Shown: positions 48,934-60,796, counted from the stretch's first letter. The stretch is DNA of 64,000 nucleotides from Absidia repens (GCA_002105175.1 MCGE01000009.1:1674001-1738000); one strand, 5' to 3'. Notes: generated by a model not told the origin, from the letters alone. Program-made: numbers and translations.

Positions 48934-49843
48934 ATGGCCGCACTTCCTTTTTCCTCGCCTCCAGTGGTGATTCCACCCAAGACACACCATACATGTACAG
49001 TGATTTGGCTGCATGGCTTGGGTGACACTGGTGCTGGATGGCAATTCTTAACTGAAGAACTGGGTCCACAGTTGCCCACCGTTAAATGGATTCTGCCTAC
49101 TGCGTAAGTTACAGCATAATACACAAGCAAGCACTTTGTCTCACACATGCATTCCACTGTATTCACTTATATATAGACCTTTACGCCCAGTGGCCTATAA
49201 TGTCAATGGTGTTATCCCTGGGTGGTTTGACGTCGCAAGTGGAAATGACCATGCTTCCGCCAAAATCGATCAAGACGGCATGCTTGCTTCTGTTCAACTA
49301 GGTATGATGAAACCCCTCTCATGTTTTTTTGGTTGCTTCGATATTCAATCTATTTTTTTTCTTTCGGCTTAGTAAATGACTTGATTCAAACGGAACGTAA
49401 CCAAGGTATGGAAAACATTATTCTCGGTGGGTTTTCTCAAGGCTGTGCTATTACTCTCTTGACAGCTCGAACCACGAAAATCAAACTGACTGGTATCATC
49501 GGTGCGGGTGGTTGGTTACCCAAAGGCGACAAGATCTTATCAGTAAGAGCGATATATACTGATTTGATTTTGTAAACGATTGATTTGCTGACTTCTCCAT
49601 CTTATCATTTAGTTAACTTCTGAAACCAACAAGCAAACTCCCATTCTTCTTTGCCATGGTGATGAGGATGAGGTGGTCAAGTATCAATATAGCCAGGCAA
49701 CAGGGCGCTTTCTACAAAAGATGGGCTACCAAGTAGATTTCAAAACCTACCAAGGACTCGGTCATACCTCTTCAGAAGAACAAATGCAAGATATTGGCGT
49801 GTTTATCCAACGCCAATTGGCGATCCTGACTTCAAAATTGTAA
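48934..49843 (+). CDS. APT1: Acyl-protein thioesterase 1 (alpha/beta hydrolase)
   Basis: Four exons: 48934-49103, 49177-49301, 49373-49542 and 49613-49843, giving 231 aa. It removes palmitate from cytosolic faces of proteins such as Ras and G-alpha. Motifs: VIWLHGLGDTGAGW, WILPTAPLRPV, GWFDVASG, the nucleophile elbow ILGGFSQGCAI (Ser), the acid Asp in LLCHGDEDEVVKY and the catalytic His in YQGLGHTSSEEQ. Full family length. The start follows a T-rich leader. It shares a 1.1-kb divergent upstream region with RIC8, and the MITE-like element ends only 121 bp before this ATG. Confidence 0.95.
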
Positions 49844-50827
49844 TATAGTAATGTAGTAGTGGTTCAGTTCATAGTTTTCTTATTTATTATATTTATTATT
49901 TATGTTTGATATTGATGGACATGATTTATAATAAAAAAAACTGTATATTTTTTATGATTCCATTGGTATATGTGTATAATCATTTCATTATGCAGGACGG
50001 TAGTTGAAGCGGCGCTTTTTATACCAAGTCTCCCATTTGTGTTAGTGAGATGCTGTCTCCTTTTTTTTCATTTTTTTACTACTGTATATAAAGCCCAATC
50101 ACAAAGTGGCTTGCCCTTCTTCTATTTTTTTTTATCCACTTGCTATTTGCTTGAGCTACTCTTTTTAATTTTTGCTTTTTCTTCCACAATAGAACAAGGT
50201 TGCACATGTGACCACCTGCCAACGGCATTGAACTATGTGATGGACTCAATTCTTCTATCTTTACTGTTAATAGTCATAGTTATTCCCCTTAAATTTTATT
50301 TAGTATCGTTGTGAACAATATGTATTATTTCTCTTGGAATGATCAATTACTTTTGTATTGAATGATATTGAGTGTATTTGGATTAATAAAATATGGGTTA
50401 TTAGAAAACAACGTTGGTGTAAAATATGATTCATTGACTGTGATTTTTGTTTTTTATTTTTGTAAAGGGGCATATTAAAATATGAGAGATGAGAAAATAC
50501 TACTGTATCGAGAACTCCTCTTTTTTGCTTTCTAAGGACTGGAGGCGGGACTTTTTTCAAGTCATCTGCCTTTTTGGTCTGTCTGTCTGTCAGAGTTTAA
50601 GGAAAAAGGGGGGAGGATGAGGCCTATCTAACGTTGAGCACAAGGAGGAAGGGGCAAGTGAAAAAGCCAACCCCTCTCCTCTTTTGTTCAATGAATAGAT
50701 AGATATATCAACGATTATTAAAAATATATATATTTTTATATGAATAATCGATTTATTATGGCATGAAAAAAAAAGGATATAAAACCATCCTTCTTCCTTA
50801 TTGTAATTTGTTTTCTTCTTCGAACAA
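49844..50827. other. Intergenic, nothing supported
   Basis: 3' of APT1, then AT-rich spacer. The ORF at 49970-50314 is hydrophobic mainly because of T runs and includes a TATATAAAGCCC promoter-like stretch, so I do not call it. ATATAAAACCATCC at about 50777 is a plausible TATA box for the small gene at 50828. Confidence 0.4.
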
Positions 50828-51184
50828 ATGAATACCGTTGTAACCACTATCGTCAACTCAGATACATCGATATTATGGTTGATTGTTCTGATACCTGTGT
50901 TTTTATCACTCATTCTATATCTTCTGGCAAAATGCCTAGCGTCAACGAAAACATCATTAGACGAAGAAGAAGAATCACGGCTCTTCCATCAAAACCATCC
51001 ACCTACTTTAACACTAGCTCCACCTTCACCGCCTCCTTCTTATTTCGCCTCACATCGAGATCGTCTTTACCGAATCCACGAAAAACCACCAGATTATGTC
51101 ATCGTCACCTCTGCCAATGACCCCGAGGACATGCCGCTAGATGAAGTTAAACAAATAATAATGGATCAAAGACAAAAACGATAA
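50828..51184 (+). CDS. Small single-pass membrane protein with PPxY motifs
   Basis: One exon, 118 aa. A short extracellular or lumenal N-terminus (MNTVVTTIVNSDTS) precedes one strong transmembrane helix (ILWLIVLIPVFLSLILYLLA). The cytosolic tail has an acidic patch (DEEEESRLF) and two PY motifs, PPPSY and PPDY. PPxY motifs bind WW domains of Nedd4/Rsp5 ubiquitin ligases, and small membrane proteins with this layout act as Rsp5 adaptors in yeast, so that role is inferred. A TATA-like ATATAAAACC lies about 50 nt upstream. No homologue is recognised by sequence. Confidence 0.7.
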   Translation: MNTVVTTIVNSDTSILWLIVLIPVFLSLILYLLAKCLASTKTSLDEEEESRLFHQNHPPTLTLAPPSPPPSYFASHRDRLYRIHEKPPDYVIVTSANDPEDMPLDEVKQIIMDQRQKR

Positions 51185-51401
51185 TAGTAGTTCAATCAAA
51201 TTTTATTTGAATGTTTGTGCGAGTGTGTGTGTGTGTTAGTGTGTGTGTGTGTGTATAAATAATTCAAGATATATCATCAATTCAATCCCTACCCAATCAA
51301 TACCATTGCTACTGCTACTAAACTAAACCAAACTTAATAATAATAATAATAATAAAAACAATAATAATATAAAAAATGAAAATGATCTAGTAAAGGTAGT
51401 T

Positions 51402-52078
51402 CTATTCCAAGTGTTCCAATGCAAAAGGAGCACCTTGGTCCGTCAATTCATGATGGCCAATATCCACTGTTTCATTATCAGATTGTCTTGTCACCGTAAA
51501 TTCCAATGTGTGCCAGCTATGCCCTCTTCGTTGAGAAGAAAATCGAACACGAGCACGTTCACCTAAAAGAAGAAAAGAAAAGGGTATGGATGAGTATTGT
51601 TGGAAAACAATAATCAGGGTAACAATGGCAGCTTCATACCTTTTGTTCCAGTGACGTCAAACGCAATATTGACTTTGCCTTTCAAATGGTTGACAGTACC
51701 ACTGATCCATGGCCAAGCGTCAGCATAATCCACCTTGTCACCAACCAAATCAATCACACGAGGGTCGTAGCGAACCATAAACAAAGTACCACTCACCACA
51801 CTGCTGGATAACCGCTGGTAATTTAAGGCCGAGGATAAACCTACCACCCACACAAGTGTACCGACAATTGCCCCACCAATGTACCAAGGGCGACGTGATT
51901 TTGTAGGTGCTGAAGGCAAAGCTCGATCCACCACTCTTGTTGAATATGCCAGTCGAAGACCACCCATGGTTGTTGCTGTTGTTGCTGCCAAAGGTGTTTT
52001 GGTTCGAAGACATGTGGTTGTCAAGGTTGACTTTAAAGTCAAAGGTCGAGTCGTCAAGCGTAATATAGAATTCATCAT
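51402..52078 (-). CDS. COA1: Cytochrome c oxidase assembly factor 1 (COA1)
   Basis: Two exons: 52078-51640 and 51562-51402, giving 199 aa. The N-terminus is Ser/Thr/Arg-rich with almost no acids (SILRLTTRPLTLKSTL), a mitochondrial presequence. One inner-membrane helix (WYIGGAIVGTLVWVVGLSSA) is followed by the COA1 domain: SSSVVSGTLFMVRYDPRVIDLVG, WPWISGTVNHLKGKVNIAFD, TGTKGERARVRFSSQRRG and WHTLEFTV. COA1 assists maturation of Cox1 in complex IV. A second methionine follows the first directly. Convergent with the PPxY gene, 217 bp between stops. Confidence 0.88.
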
Positions 52079-52272
52079 GGTTTAATTATATATATCGTGA
52101 GAAAAAAAAAAGAAATAAACAAGAGGTAATAAGACAAAAGAAAGAAAAAATCGTACTATGGCGCGCGGGTTTTTATTTTTTCAACATGGGAGGGGCGTCA
52201 CACCAAAAAAAAAAAAAAAAAAAAAAATGGGTTTAAAAAAACGGGGGAAAATTCTAAACTACTAGTGACAAA

Positions 52273-53413
52273 CTATGCCGCTTCGATTTCGTCTGTTTTC
52301 ATCTATTCCAATACGATAATACAAGTGGTGGTTAGACCCGAAATGAATTCTAACTAATCATCATTTACCTCTTGATCACCATCAATAGGTCCATCAATAC
52401 CATCAGCCAGTTGTTTTGTCAGTCTTTCTACCAGTAAGGCTTCTTGCTGTTCTTCACTTGCCAATAAAAGTCCATCTTCTTCATCACGATATCCATAATA
52501 GTCAGCATCGATGTTTTTATATATTTCAGTCCTTGATCGCCCCACCGGTCCTGAAGCTACACATATATGCAAAACAAGTTAGTTCCTACCAACATTGGAA
52601 GATATGCCCGATATGATGCGCTCGTACCCTATTTCTCTCTATGACTACACTTACCTTCTTGTTCGAATAGTTCACGCACTCCGGGTAAATCTCTAGCACG
52701 ACCGAAATACCTAATAAATACAAAATGAGAAAAATGAGTGAATGAGTGAAAGCGCGTATGCATTAATAGATGTGTGGTGGTTTGTTGACTTACTTGTATC
52801 CACGAGAGCCTGGTACTTCCTTGCCTTCATTATCAATCATTTTTGGTGCCACCTAAATAGAAAGAAGAAGACGTTGTTTAATCACAAATCCGATCAAGCT
52901 TCCAACCGCCCCTACCTTCCACACACGCATGATATATATCACTTACTGAATAGTTGGGTCCACCTAATTGTCTTATCCGTTTTTCCCAGTGATACTTTTC
53001 CCGCATCATTTTGTTGATATAGTCATTCAGATCCCGGACTTGATAATCAGAAAGTGTCGCTACATGATGATAATAAAGGTTAATATGAGGGAGAGAAGGG
53101 TCATGAGAGTAGAGAAAGACACTTACAATCTTGGATTTTAGATACACTGCGAGAGATTTCACGCATGATATCCCTTCGCCATTTTTCACATTCGCCGACA
53201 TTGTCTACACTAGTGGATAAAGCAGGTCGTTTTTGTTTTTTCGTGATTTTGCCCAGTTCAGCTGCTTGCGCTTCTCGGAACCGATAAAGCATCGATTGCG
53301 CCTTTTCTTCGTTACGTGCCTAACAGTCAAGACAATACAATAAAAAAAAAATACTGTTAGCTCTACCTTATTCGAATGTTTCGCTGTTAAGATGCGCTTT
53401 AGAGTTTTACCAT
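52273..53413 (-). CDS. ISY1: Pre-mRNA splicing factor ISY1
   Basis: Seven exons: 53413-53411 (the ATG only), 53319-53127, 53059-52947, 52852-52794, 52710-52655, 52556-52369 and 52302-52273, giving 213 aa. A component of the Prp19/NTC complex in the spliceosome. Family motifs: [90 protein letters not shown] and [14 protein letters not shown]. An intron follows the initiator codon directly (ATG|GTAAAA); the alternative internal methionine would drop the conserved ARNEEKAQS. At the end, splicing GAG|GTAAAT to ATAG|ATGAAA gives a [12 protein letters not shown] terminus; reading through gives a stop at 52354 four codons later. Both are in frame. Confidence 0.9.
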
Positions 53414-54182
53414 GATGTAATGTGTAGATATAAATTATAAAGAAGAAGGACGCAAAGGCAAAAAAAAAAAAAGAAGTTGTAATGTCTATATATAAAAGGA
53501 AAAGATGACAAGGAAAAAAAAGGCAGGACCGAAAAGAAAAAAATATCATAGGAATCAATACAAAAAAAAAGCCGCAACGCTGAGATTGAAAAAATCCAAC
53601 CAACTTGGTACGCTTGATATATATAATGCTATAGCATTGAATGATTTTATTAATATCAATATATACATTATCTATCATCAATGAAATAATATGACATACG
53701 TTTTTTTTTTTTTTTTTTTTTTTTTGCTGATGCATAGTAGGCAATTCATTTGCTTTGTCATTTTGACACACCTTATCAGTTTAACTTTGCCCTATCCAAT
53801 CAATACACACATGCTCAACATCCGGCCGACTACGTGATCTGTCATTCACTTCAGACCAGGAAAGTATCCTGCTATGATAAAAAAAAAAGACCCATTCTTT
53901 TGCTACATAATCAAGCACCTTATTTATATTTACTCTAGCGCTACAAACATATCATTCCCATTCCACCACCACCATCATCTCTCTATCTTTTCCATTTTCC
54001 CTGAAAAAAATTCACAACCTATATAAAAACCAAACTATATAAATATATATTTATTAGTATATATAAAAAAAAAAAATTGAGGGGGATCGAATCATGCAAA
54101 GATACATAGACTAAATAATAGTATAATATAATAATAAAAAAAAAGACACCTTCAGCTAACGTAATCACTAGGCTAATCTAGA
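53414..54182. other. Intergenic, ISY1 upstream / proteasome gene 3' side
   Basis: Very AT-rich; it includes a 25-T run near 53701 and an A-run near 54067. CCAATCAATACACAC near 53796 carries a CCAAT. TTTATTAGTAT at 54048 could supply AATAAA to the minus-strand proteasome gene. No gene is supported; the long minus-strand frame here comes from homopolymers. Confidence 0.4.
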
Positions 54183-54956
54183 CTACATGACTACATCTTG
54201 TACACCGTCCTTTGATACCAGCTTGACATTAAACTTGGGCATGTTGACAATGAAACGGGTCTTGAGTTCGTCCAGGCATTGTTGTAATAAGGCCTTGGCT
54301 TCATCCACCGTCATATCGGGTTTGTAATAACGATCCATCAGAGATGTACAGAAATAAGCACCATATCCTTGAGCAGCAAAAGGTAAAGATGCCATCGCTC
54401 CCAAATAATCAATCCAATACAATTCAGGCTTGCCAGTCTTGATATCGAATCCACCCAAAATCATATTTACAGAGTAAGGATGCTATATTCATCATCGTGT
54501 TTAAAAAAAAAAGTGGTGTCAAAAGATCATCATACAATAAATGTCATTTCCCTCCCCGTCCCTGTATCCTTCATCAGGGATTTATCCTTCCTATCCTCAT
54601 AAGATATGACCCCCCTTCCCTCCCCACTCCCGGCCCACTGAAAAAAAAGAAAAAAAAATTATGAGACTTACTTTGCTGCGAAGGGAATCGGCTATTTCTC
54701 GTCGAGTAAAGTTGGCAATGGATTTAGGAGACAGGTCAATGCCGTTTCGAATACTGTACAGTTTGATGTTGCGTTGGATGTATTCGGCAAAGTTGACGGT
54801 ATCGCCAGGTTCACCAGAGTAAAGCAGCACACTGGTGGGACTGAGTTGACGAGACTTGTCTTCCGTGCTTTTCATCACCACAATACTGCGGGCCGAAACA
54901 GTGTCAGCAGCAAGAAGAGTGAAATCCTTTCCAGTGATGCCAAATAAACATTCCAT
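54183..54956 (-). CDS. PRE1: 20S proteasome subunit beta-4 (PSMB2/Pre1)
   Basis: Two exons: 54956-54672 and 54482-54183, giving 194 aa. A non-catalytic beta subunit of the 20S core particle. Features: start MECLFGITGKDFTLLAADTV with no propeptide or catalytic Thr1, then KSRQLSPTSVLLYSGEPGDT, FAEYIQRNIKLYSIRNGIDL, FTRREIADSLRSKHPYSVNM, ILGGFD..GKPELYWIDYLG and QGYGAYFCTSLMDRYYKPDM. The length is standard for this subunit. Its intron (189 nt) is longer than most here. A long A-run (55011-55037) lies just upstream of the ATG on this strand. Confidence 0.95.
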
Positions 54957-55749
54957 CTTGTAGTAGTTGTTGTTGTTGTGTAGATAAAAAAAAAAGTGGT
55001 ATGTGAGAGAAAAAAAAAAAAAAAAAAAAAAAAAAAAGGTGACGAGAGAAAGAATGAACGCGTAACGGAAGGGAAAAATTGAGTGTGCGTACATGTACAA
55101 GTCACAGGCCCCGCCAACCAAAAAAAAAAAAAAAGGGGACAGCACTTGACACTCCGACGATGACCACCCCGATGACATTTCTTCTTGTCGTGGGGGGGCA
55201 AAAGACTCGCCGTCCGCGCAAACCCCCCTCGCGCTTCCCGTTCTGAAATTGAAGATTTTGCTGGATGTCATCGTTGCGTTGTGGTGACGCCGTCGTACAT
55301 TTCGAGGAGTTTTTTGCAGGTCGGCAACGGCCCTTCCCCCTTTAGGATTACCAGTCGTGTCCAACGTCAAGTCCATAGGGTTCTTTTCCTTTTTATGCAT
55401 GGCAAAGAAGGGGAAAAAAAACGAATGGAGAATAATGTCATTGCCGTTCGTGGGTGCAACAGGCTTTCGTTTGGGGGGGGAGGATTTCATTCTACTCCTA
55501 CACAGGAAAATCAATGCGCCGGATATCATCCAGCCTTAATAAAGGGGGTTATACTTATTTTATATCGGGAAAAGGTGACGGCGGCGGTGACGGCAGTTGA
55601 CCTTGGTTGAGCAGGCATCGATTCCGAGTCGAACTTCTTATGATATTAAATGACAACCAGTCGTTAAGGCAAAGTGGTGAAAGTAGTGCATCCGCCAGTA
55701 CACAGGAGAAATATAAGTCTTAACGGCGAACTCCCACTCATAGCCACTA
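54957..55749. other. Upstream of proteasome gene; locally GC-richer patch
   Basis: Two A-runs (55011-55037 and 55121-55134) flank a pyrimidine tract. From about 55140 to 55610 the sequence is noticeably richer in G/C than its surroundings and is open on both strands, but neither frame shows a recognisable protein. A promoter-associated or transposon-derived patch is possible. Confidence 0.35.
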
Positions 55750-56612
55750 TCCCGACTCATTAATATGAATAGGCGGGCAGGAATAGATAGATTCCCATAT
55801 CATACCAAACTTCCCAACTCGTACAAGACGCTAGGACTGGGAGGGGGGATTTCCGAAAAAAAAAAAAAAGAAAAGAGCGGAGAAAGTAGCCATAGTGAGT
55901 GTGTAAGAAAACATGCGTTTGACAGGACGCTCAAAAAAAAAAGGGGACCACAAGAAACAACTTAACTTATTATATAATGGATCAGAGGATGGATAATAAA
56001 GAAAGTTATACTTTATTTGAAGGAATATGATAGATTACTAAGCTGAGAGCGTGGGGTTCATTATCATTATAGATCTAATGGCGCTCGCATGAGTAAGCCT
56101 AATGGAAACTTTGTTTTGTTTTTTCTTGAAGGACGGTCAACACTAAACTAAATTGAAGCTTGTGAAAAGGGATCTGATGGACTGTACAAGACATGAGATG
56201 GACCAAGTGTTGTCTTTCATTGAAACAAAACAATTGCTAATGCTAATCAGAATGGGTGATGATAGATCTACTACGCAAGAAATGAGAGAGATTGATGGGA
56301 CATTGTTCATTGAAGCAAATAACAGGAGACATATTTTATTCAGATGTAAATACACTCTATGAGAAACTGACACTAAACTAAGCTAATGAGGTTCCAAAAA
56401 AAGCCAGCTATTGGTGGTCCAAAATCCTGCATCCAAAATGAAAGGGTTTCCCCATGCATCTTGTAATCCCTATTCTGAAACCCCTTCTAAACTAGTCCTG
56501 ACACTAATTCAAAGCAACCATAATCTCAAACAACCTGAATGGTGAAGAAAAAGAGGGAAGAAAAAAAAAAGAAAGAAAAAAAAATATCCACGTGGGCGGA
56601 TTTTGAAATGAA
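55750..56612 (+). repeat. Dispersed repeat family, copy C
   Basis: Left block CTCATTAATATGAATAG..GCAGGAATA (55757), then shorter middle. ATGAGAGAGATTGATGGGAC (56282), AGACATATTTTATTCAGATG, the core AAAGGGTTTCCCCATGCATC (56441), CTTCTAAACTAGTCCTGACA and the end TCCACGTGGGCGGATTTTGA (56588) all match. An internal near-duplication is visible (CATGAGATGG..CTTTCATTGAA at 56191 versus 56282-56315). Confidence 0.75.
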
Positions 56613-57910
56613 TTTAGCTTGGGCAATTTTTTTTTTGCTTGGTGGAAACATTGTTTTATGTTCGTCGTTTTACAATATTCAACAATGGAGTTATGGTATC
56701 TCCCACGTTATTCTGGTAAAGGAGAGTTTTGGAGTATAATTCGAGGGAAAGAGTTTGCACTTAGCAGTTGATAGCAAGAAAAGCTCCTCAGCTGCTTATA
56801 ATGATCCATCTATGTAGATTCATATCGCTGCTCCTTCGAGTCGGTATATGTGTGTATGTGTATAAGAAAAACAGGCGTATGTGCTGCGTAGCTCCCAGTG
56901 CTCCGCTTTTGTAATGGGTGTTGTTGCTGTTGTTGTTTTTATCCCCTTAAGTCATTTCAATCTTTGGTCGTCAGCCCCCCCCTTGAGGTCTAGTCTTCAT
57001 TCATAGATTTCCGTCTACTGGGAATATATAAGCGTGTAGGGAAAATAAAATAAAACGGGTGTGTGAATAAAAAAGAAGCGGATGCTGGGTTTCGAGTTGA
57101 CCCAACCGGGCACTCACTTCTTGGTTTGAAAAGAAAAACATGTCCACAATATAATTAACGGTACTTGTATGATATGAGATCTAGGATTGGTACCCCCTTA
57201 AAAAATCGAAACTCGATTTTTTTTTTTTTGTTTCCTTTATCTAAAACACATCATACTGTGGAATACAGTACGTTCCCGAACTGATATTGTGTAACAAAAA
57301 ACGGCGTGAATGGATTTTTTTTTTTTTTTTGGTTTTGGCTGAGGTTGGATGGATTAACCTAATGAATTAAAATTAATTTTTGTAACCTCTTTTCTATTAA
57401 CATAACATAGTTAAAGTTTTCTGCGTCTCTTTTTTTTTCCACCTTACTCATCGTCCATAGCCTCCAACTGAATACCCTTCATATATGTTATCTTTATTTT
57501 ATACCCTCAAATAAAAGTCTATCTTTCTTTTTGTCCTGTGCCATTTTGCATATATTTACTGTCTATCATCCTAATCAAATAAAATAACATGGACACATAT
57601 TGCCTACACATGATGCCTATGATCATTCAATAAAGTAAAAAGTCCTTCATATGATGAAATGTGATAATGTAAAAAAAAAAAAAATGGCTGATGAGACCAC
57701 TATGAATTTTATTCCAGTCAAGAAAGACTAAAAAAATAAAAAAGCTAATCAATACTATGCGTAATGTGAGAGACAAATCATATTAGAAAGGGAAGGGGGA
57801 AGCAATAATAAAGAGACAATGGTGCAAAATATAAATAATATATAAATATAGATAAAATACAAGACTACATAAAGAATAATACCACACTACAAATGAATAC
57901 AAAAGCCCTA
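56613..57910. other. Intergenic, nothing recognised
   Basis: 1.3 kb AT-rich spacer with T-runs near 57217, 57314 and 57430 and an A-run near 57671. No ORF, RNA gene or repeat copy is recognised. The 3' end of the arrestin-like gene begins at 57911. Confidence 0.35.
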
Positions 57911-60056
57911 TCATAATCTACGATTCGTCACTATCACACCGTGCTTCGGGCATAAACACACAGGTTCATTCTCGTCGTCCTGTTCCTCCTCATCACCATC
58001 CGTTTTCTCTTGAGCTTGTTGTTGCAAAGGTGGTGGTGGCAACGGAGAAACTGCTATGGGAGGGGGCACGAAACCATCGACACAAGGTTGACCAGCCGCC
58101 GTTGTACATGTGCTGTCGTACATCATCCCATCACCACTTGTTATAAACGTGTCATTGTCGTCATCTTCGTCGTTGCTGCTATCATCGGCATAATAAATGG
58201 TGGTATGGCGACGTCTCCGTACATCCGCAGTGGGAATGGGTGGTAATTCTGCATAAGTGTAATGTTGTTCCAAGGAAGATTGTTGCTGTTTTTGTTCCAT
58301 TTGATGTCGGTATTGCACATCCATGGCTTGCATCATTCGCATCATGTCCTCGTCGGGATCCAGTACTGATGATTGAGCAGTAGAAATCACAGATGCCCTC
58401 GATAAGCCACTATCACCACCATTGTTGCTGCTGCTGCTGTTGTTGTTGTTGTTATTGTTGCTCTTCTTGTTGTTGTATATGTATCCTTGAGTGTACTGTA
58501 AAGAAGCACGATGCAATCGATGTCGTGTGGGTGATAACAGATCAGGTAGAAGAGGATGACCTGGGGTGGAGGCCATGCTTCCAGGTGACAGGATAAACGA
58601 TTCTTCTAAGAGTGCCACAGGATTGGCTTCTTGAGGTCGAAGAGGTATCAAAGAAGGTAAGCCAGGAGCAGGGGAGAAGGTTGGTGAGATGGGACGTGAT
58701 TGTAGTTCATAATTGGACGACGCATTGCTGGCGCTTTCAGATGCCGAAGACGAAAAAGATACCGATGATTCTGACGCACCAAGAAGGGAGGAGTCATCAT
58801 TGGCACCAAGAGGGGACGAGTCGTCTTTGGAAGAAGTGACAGCTGCTGAGGTGGCATTTGATGCGGTAGGATGTGCCAGTGATCGGAGGGTCTTGATGGA
58901 AGGCGGCGTGATGGTAAGGTTTGGGTTATATCGCTTTGAATCTTTTGCAGGGTTGCTGGGCATACGATCGGTATACAGGTAGGGCTGGCTGCTGCTTCGT
59001 CGACGCCATTGATGAGGTACTTCAGTTCCAGGCCGAGGCCACATCCCCGACGCTCTTTCCATGCTGTTGTTCAAAAGTCGTTTTGATTGTGCGTGAGGGG
59101 ATGTGTCTTCTGTGGTAGGTGTCACGAGGGTGGGCTTGTTGGGGATAGGTAATGATGGCGGTGCTACGGTGGCGTTTGTGAGATGACGCTGGTGGTGTTC
59201 TTGGTGGTGTCGTGGTTGTTCCGGTATTTTCAGGGTTTGTGTACCGGGTTTTTCCGTGGTAAGTCCGTGATCCAGTGGTGTTGTTGTCAAATCAGCTGCA
59301 GATCGAGCACGGCGCAAGGAGTGTGAGCTCAGTGACAAGGATGTGGTTGTATTCAAAAGTCCAGAAGTAATAGAGTCGTCAGGATTGGTCTTGTTTTCGG
59401 TGATCGATCCCATGTTGGTGTTGTTCCGTGGTAAATCGTCCATGATTTCGATATAGCTGCCAACGTCTTCTTCTTCTTCATCATCATCTACGGTAGCTGA
59501 GTCACTGCTGTTGGATGTTGGTGTAGGAGTGGGTGCCCTGATACTTGATGCATTGCGATTCATCCGCATTTCGTCCATCACAGATATTGGTTCAACCACA
59601 GGTATCTTTTCAAAAGGATATAATGGTAATGGCATAGGCTGGTGTTGTCGATTCCTACCGCCACTAGAGTTTGATAGCTGACGACTTGTCGTAGACTGAG
59701 TTGGAGCAGCAGAAGTAATCAAAACAGGTATTTTTGCACGAATATCTTCAAATTTGGCACCAAACTGAAAGGTAATTTCCAATTGATGATAAATAGCAGC
59801 CAAAGGGGATTCCAGACCCATTGTCAAATATTCACCTAAAGGATGTCGAATGAGTAAAGGCTGATTGGTTGGCATTGGTTGTGTTTCGTCAAGAGTATGT
59901 ACAATGGCAGGTGCTGTTCGTTTGGTGTATTTGGCATATTTGTTGGCTTCCCCTTTTTTCACAGGAGTTGATCCATTCCCCTTTTGGCCAAGTGAGTGGC
60001 TCTTGAATTTGGTCATATCAGCGTCGGTCTTGGGTAGAGCACTGCACCTATAAAGG

Positions 60057-60087
<31 letters not shown>

Positions 60088-60796
60088 GGGGAGGGCGGTG
60101 AATAAATTGAATTGAGAAGAATATGACAATTTACTTGGATCAAACTTACCTATAGAGTTCCACCTGGAGTACTTGAGTTCGAATGCTGAGAACACGTTTT
60201 TGGGCACCAATTGTCAACAGTTTGATTGCCATAGGCATCGTTTGCTGCGCAACACAAACAATACGAGGAGCATTGATTTCATAGTGGAATTTGGTAGAGA
60301 TTGTTTTGGTATAAAGTTTGGGCTGGACCAGGGGAGATACTTCCAAACAGGGGAGCAGATGCCGTTTCAGGACAATAGGGTATTCCGCCGTGACACTTCG
60401 ATTCAAACCCAAAGAGATTGTCAATTCAATCTTGTAAGAAATGCTGGCACGTTTGATCATGACACTAGAAGGATATATGTTGAGTATTTCGATTTCCCAA
60501 GGTAAGGTCACCTCACCAGGTCCAAGACTTGTTGTTGAAGAGAAGAGTTGTGTTTTGAGTTTCGGTAAAATAGGCGTGCTAATGTCGATAGATTCAAGGC
60601 TGTTTTGATGACATACCCGACTGTTGCCTTTAAACTTGAGTGCTGCTGATTTCACCTTGACTGCCTTTGTGAGTTCCAAACGAATGTCGCCCTTGAGAAC
60701 AATGTTGCCGCTTGGTTTCTCAGGATTGACCGGGCCCTGAAAGTCGAGATAACCATTGAAAGGTTCGATAGTAATGGACTTGAAGCCGTCTTTCAT
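57911..60796 (-). CDS. Arrestin-domain protein with long disordered tail
   Basis: Two exons: 60796-60150 and 60047-57911, giving 927 aa. The first ~400 residues form an arrestin fold. Its N-lobe includes ITIEPFNGYLDFQGPVNPEK, GNIVLKGDIRLELTKAVKVK and LKFKGNSRVCHQ; its C-lobe includes VTLPWEIEILNIYPSSVMIK, ISYKIELTISLG..TAEYPIVLKRHLL, IVCVAQQTMPMAIKLLTIGA and QPLLIRHPLGEYLTMGLESP. The rest is Ser/Thr/Pro/Asn/Gln-rich with acidic patches, ending VCLCPKHGVIVTNRRL. Alpha-arrestins sort membrane transporters for endocytosis by recruiting Rsp5, usually through PPxY; I see no PPxY here, so the recruitment mode would differ. The basic insert GSTPVKKGEANKYAKYTKR interrupts the C-lobe. Confidence 0.8.

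Noticed and set aside
49970..50314. 114-aa hydrophobic ORF
   Set aside because: Hydrophobicity comes from T homopolymers and it spans a TATA-like motif; no supporting features.
53205..53771. 188-aa minus-strand ORF upstream of ISY1
   Set aside because: Mostly homopolymer-derived residues overlapping ISY1 exon 2 in another frame.
54597..55529. 310-aa minus-strand ORF covering the proteasome gene start
   Set aside because: The real start MECLFGI lies inside; upstream residues come from A/T runs and the GC-rich patch and match no family.
55185..55610. 141-aa plus-strand ORF
   Set aside because: No ATG start context or recognisable motif; mirrored by an open frame on the other strand.
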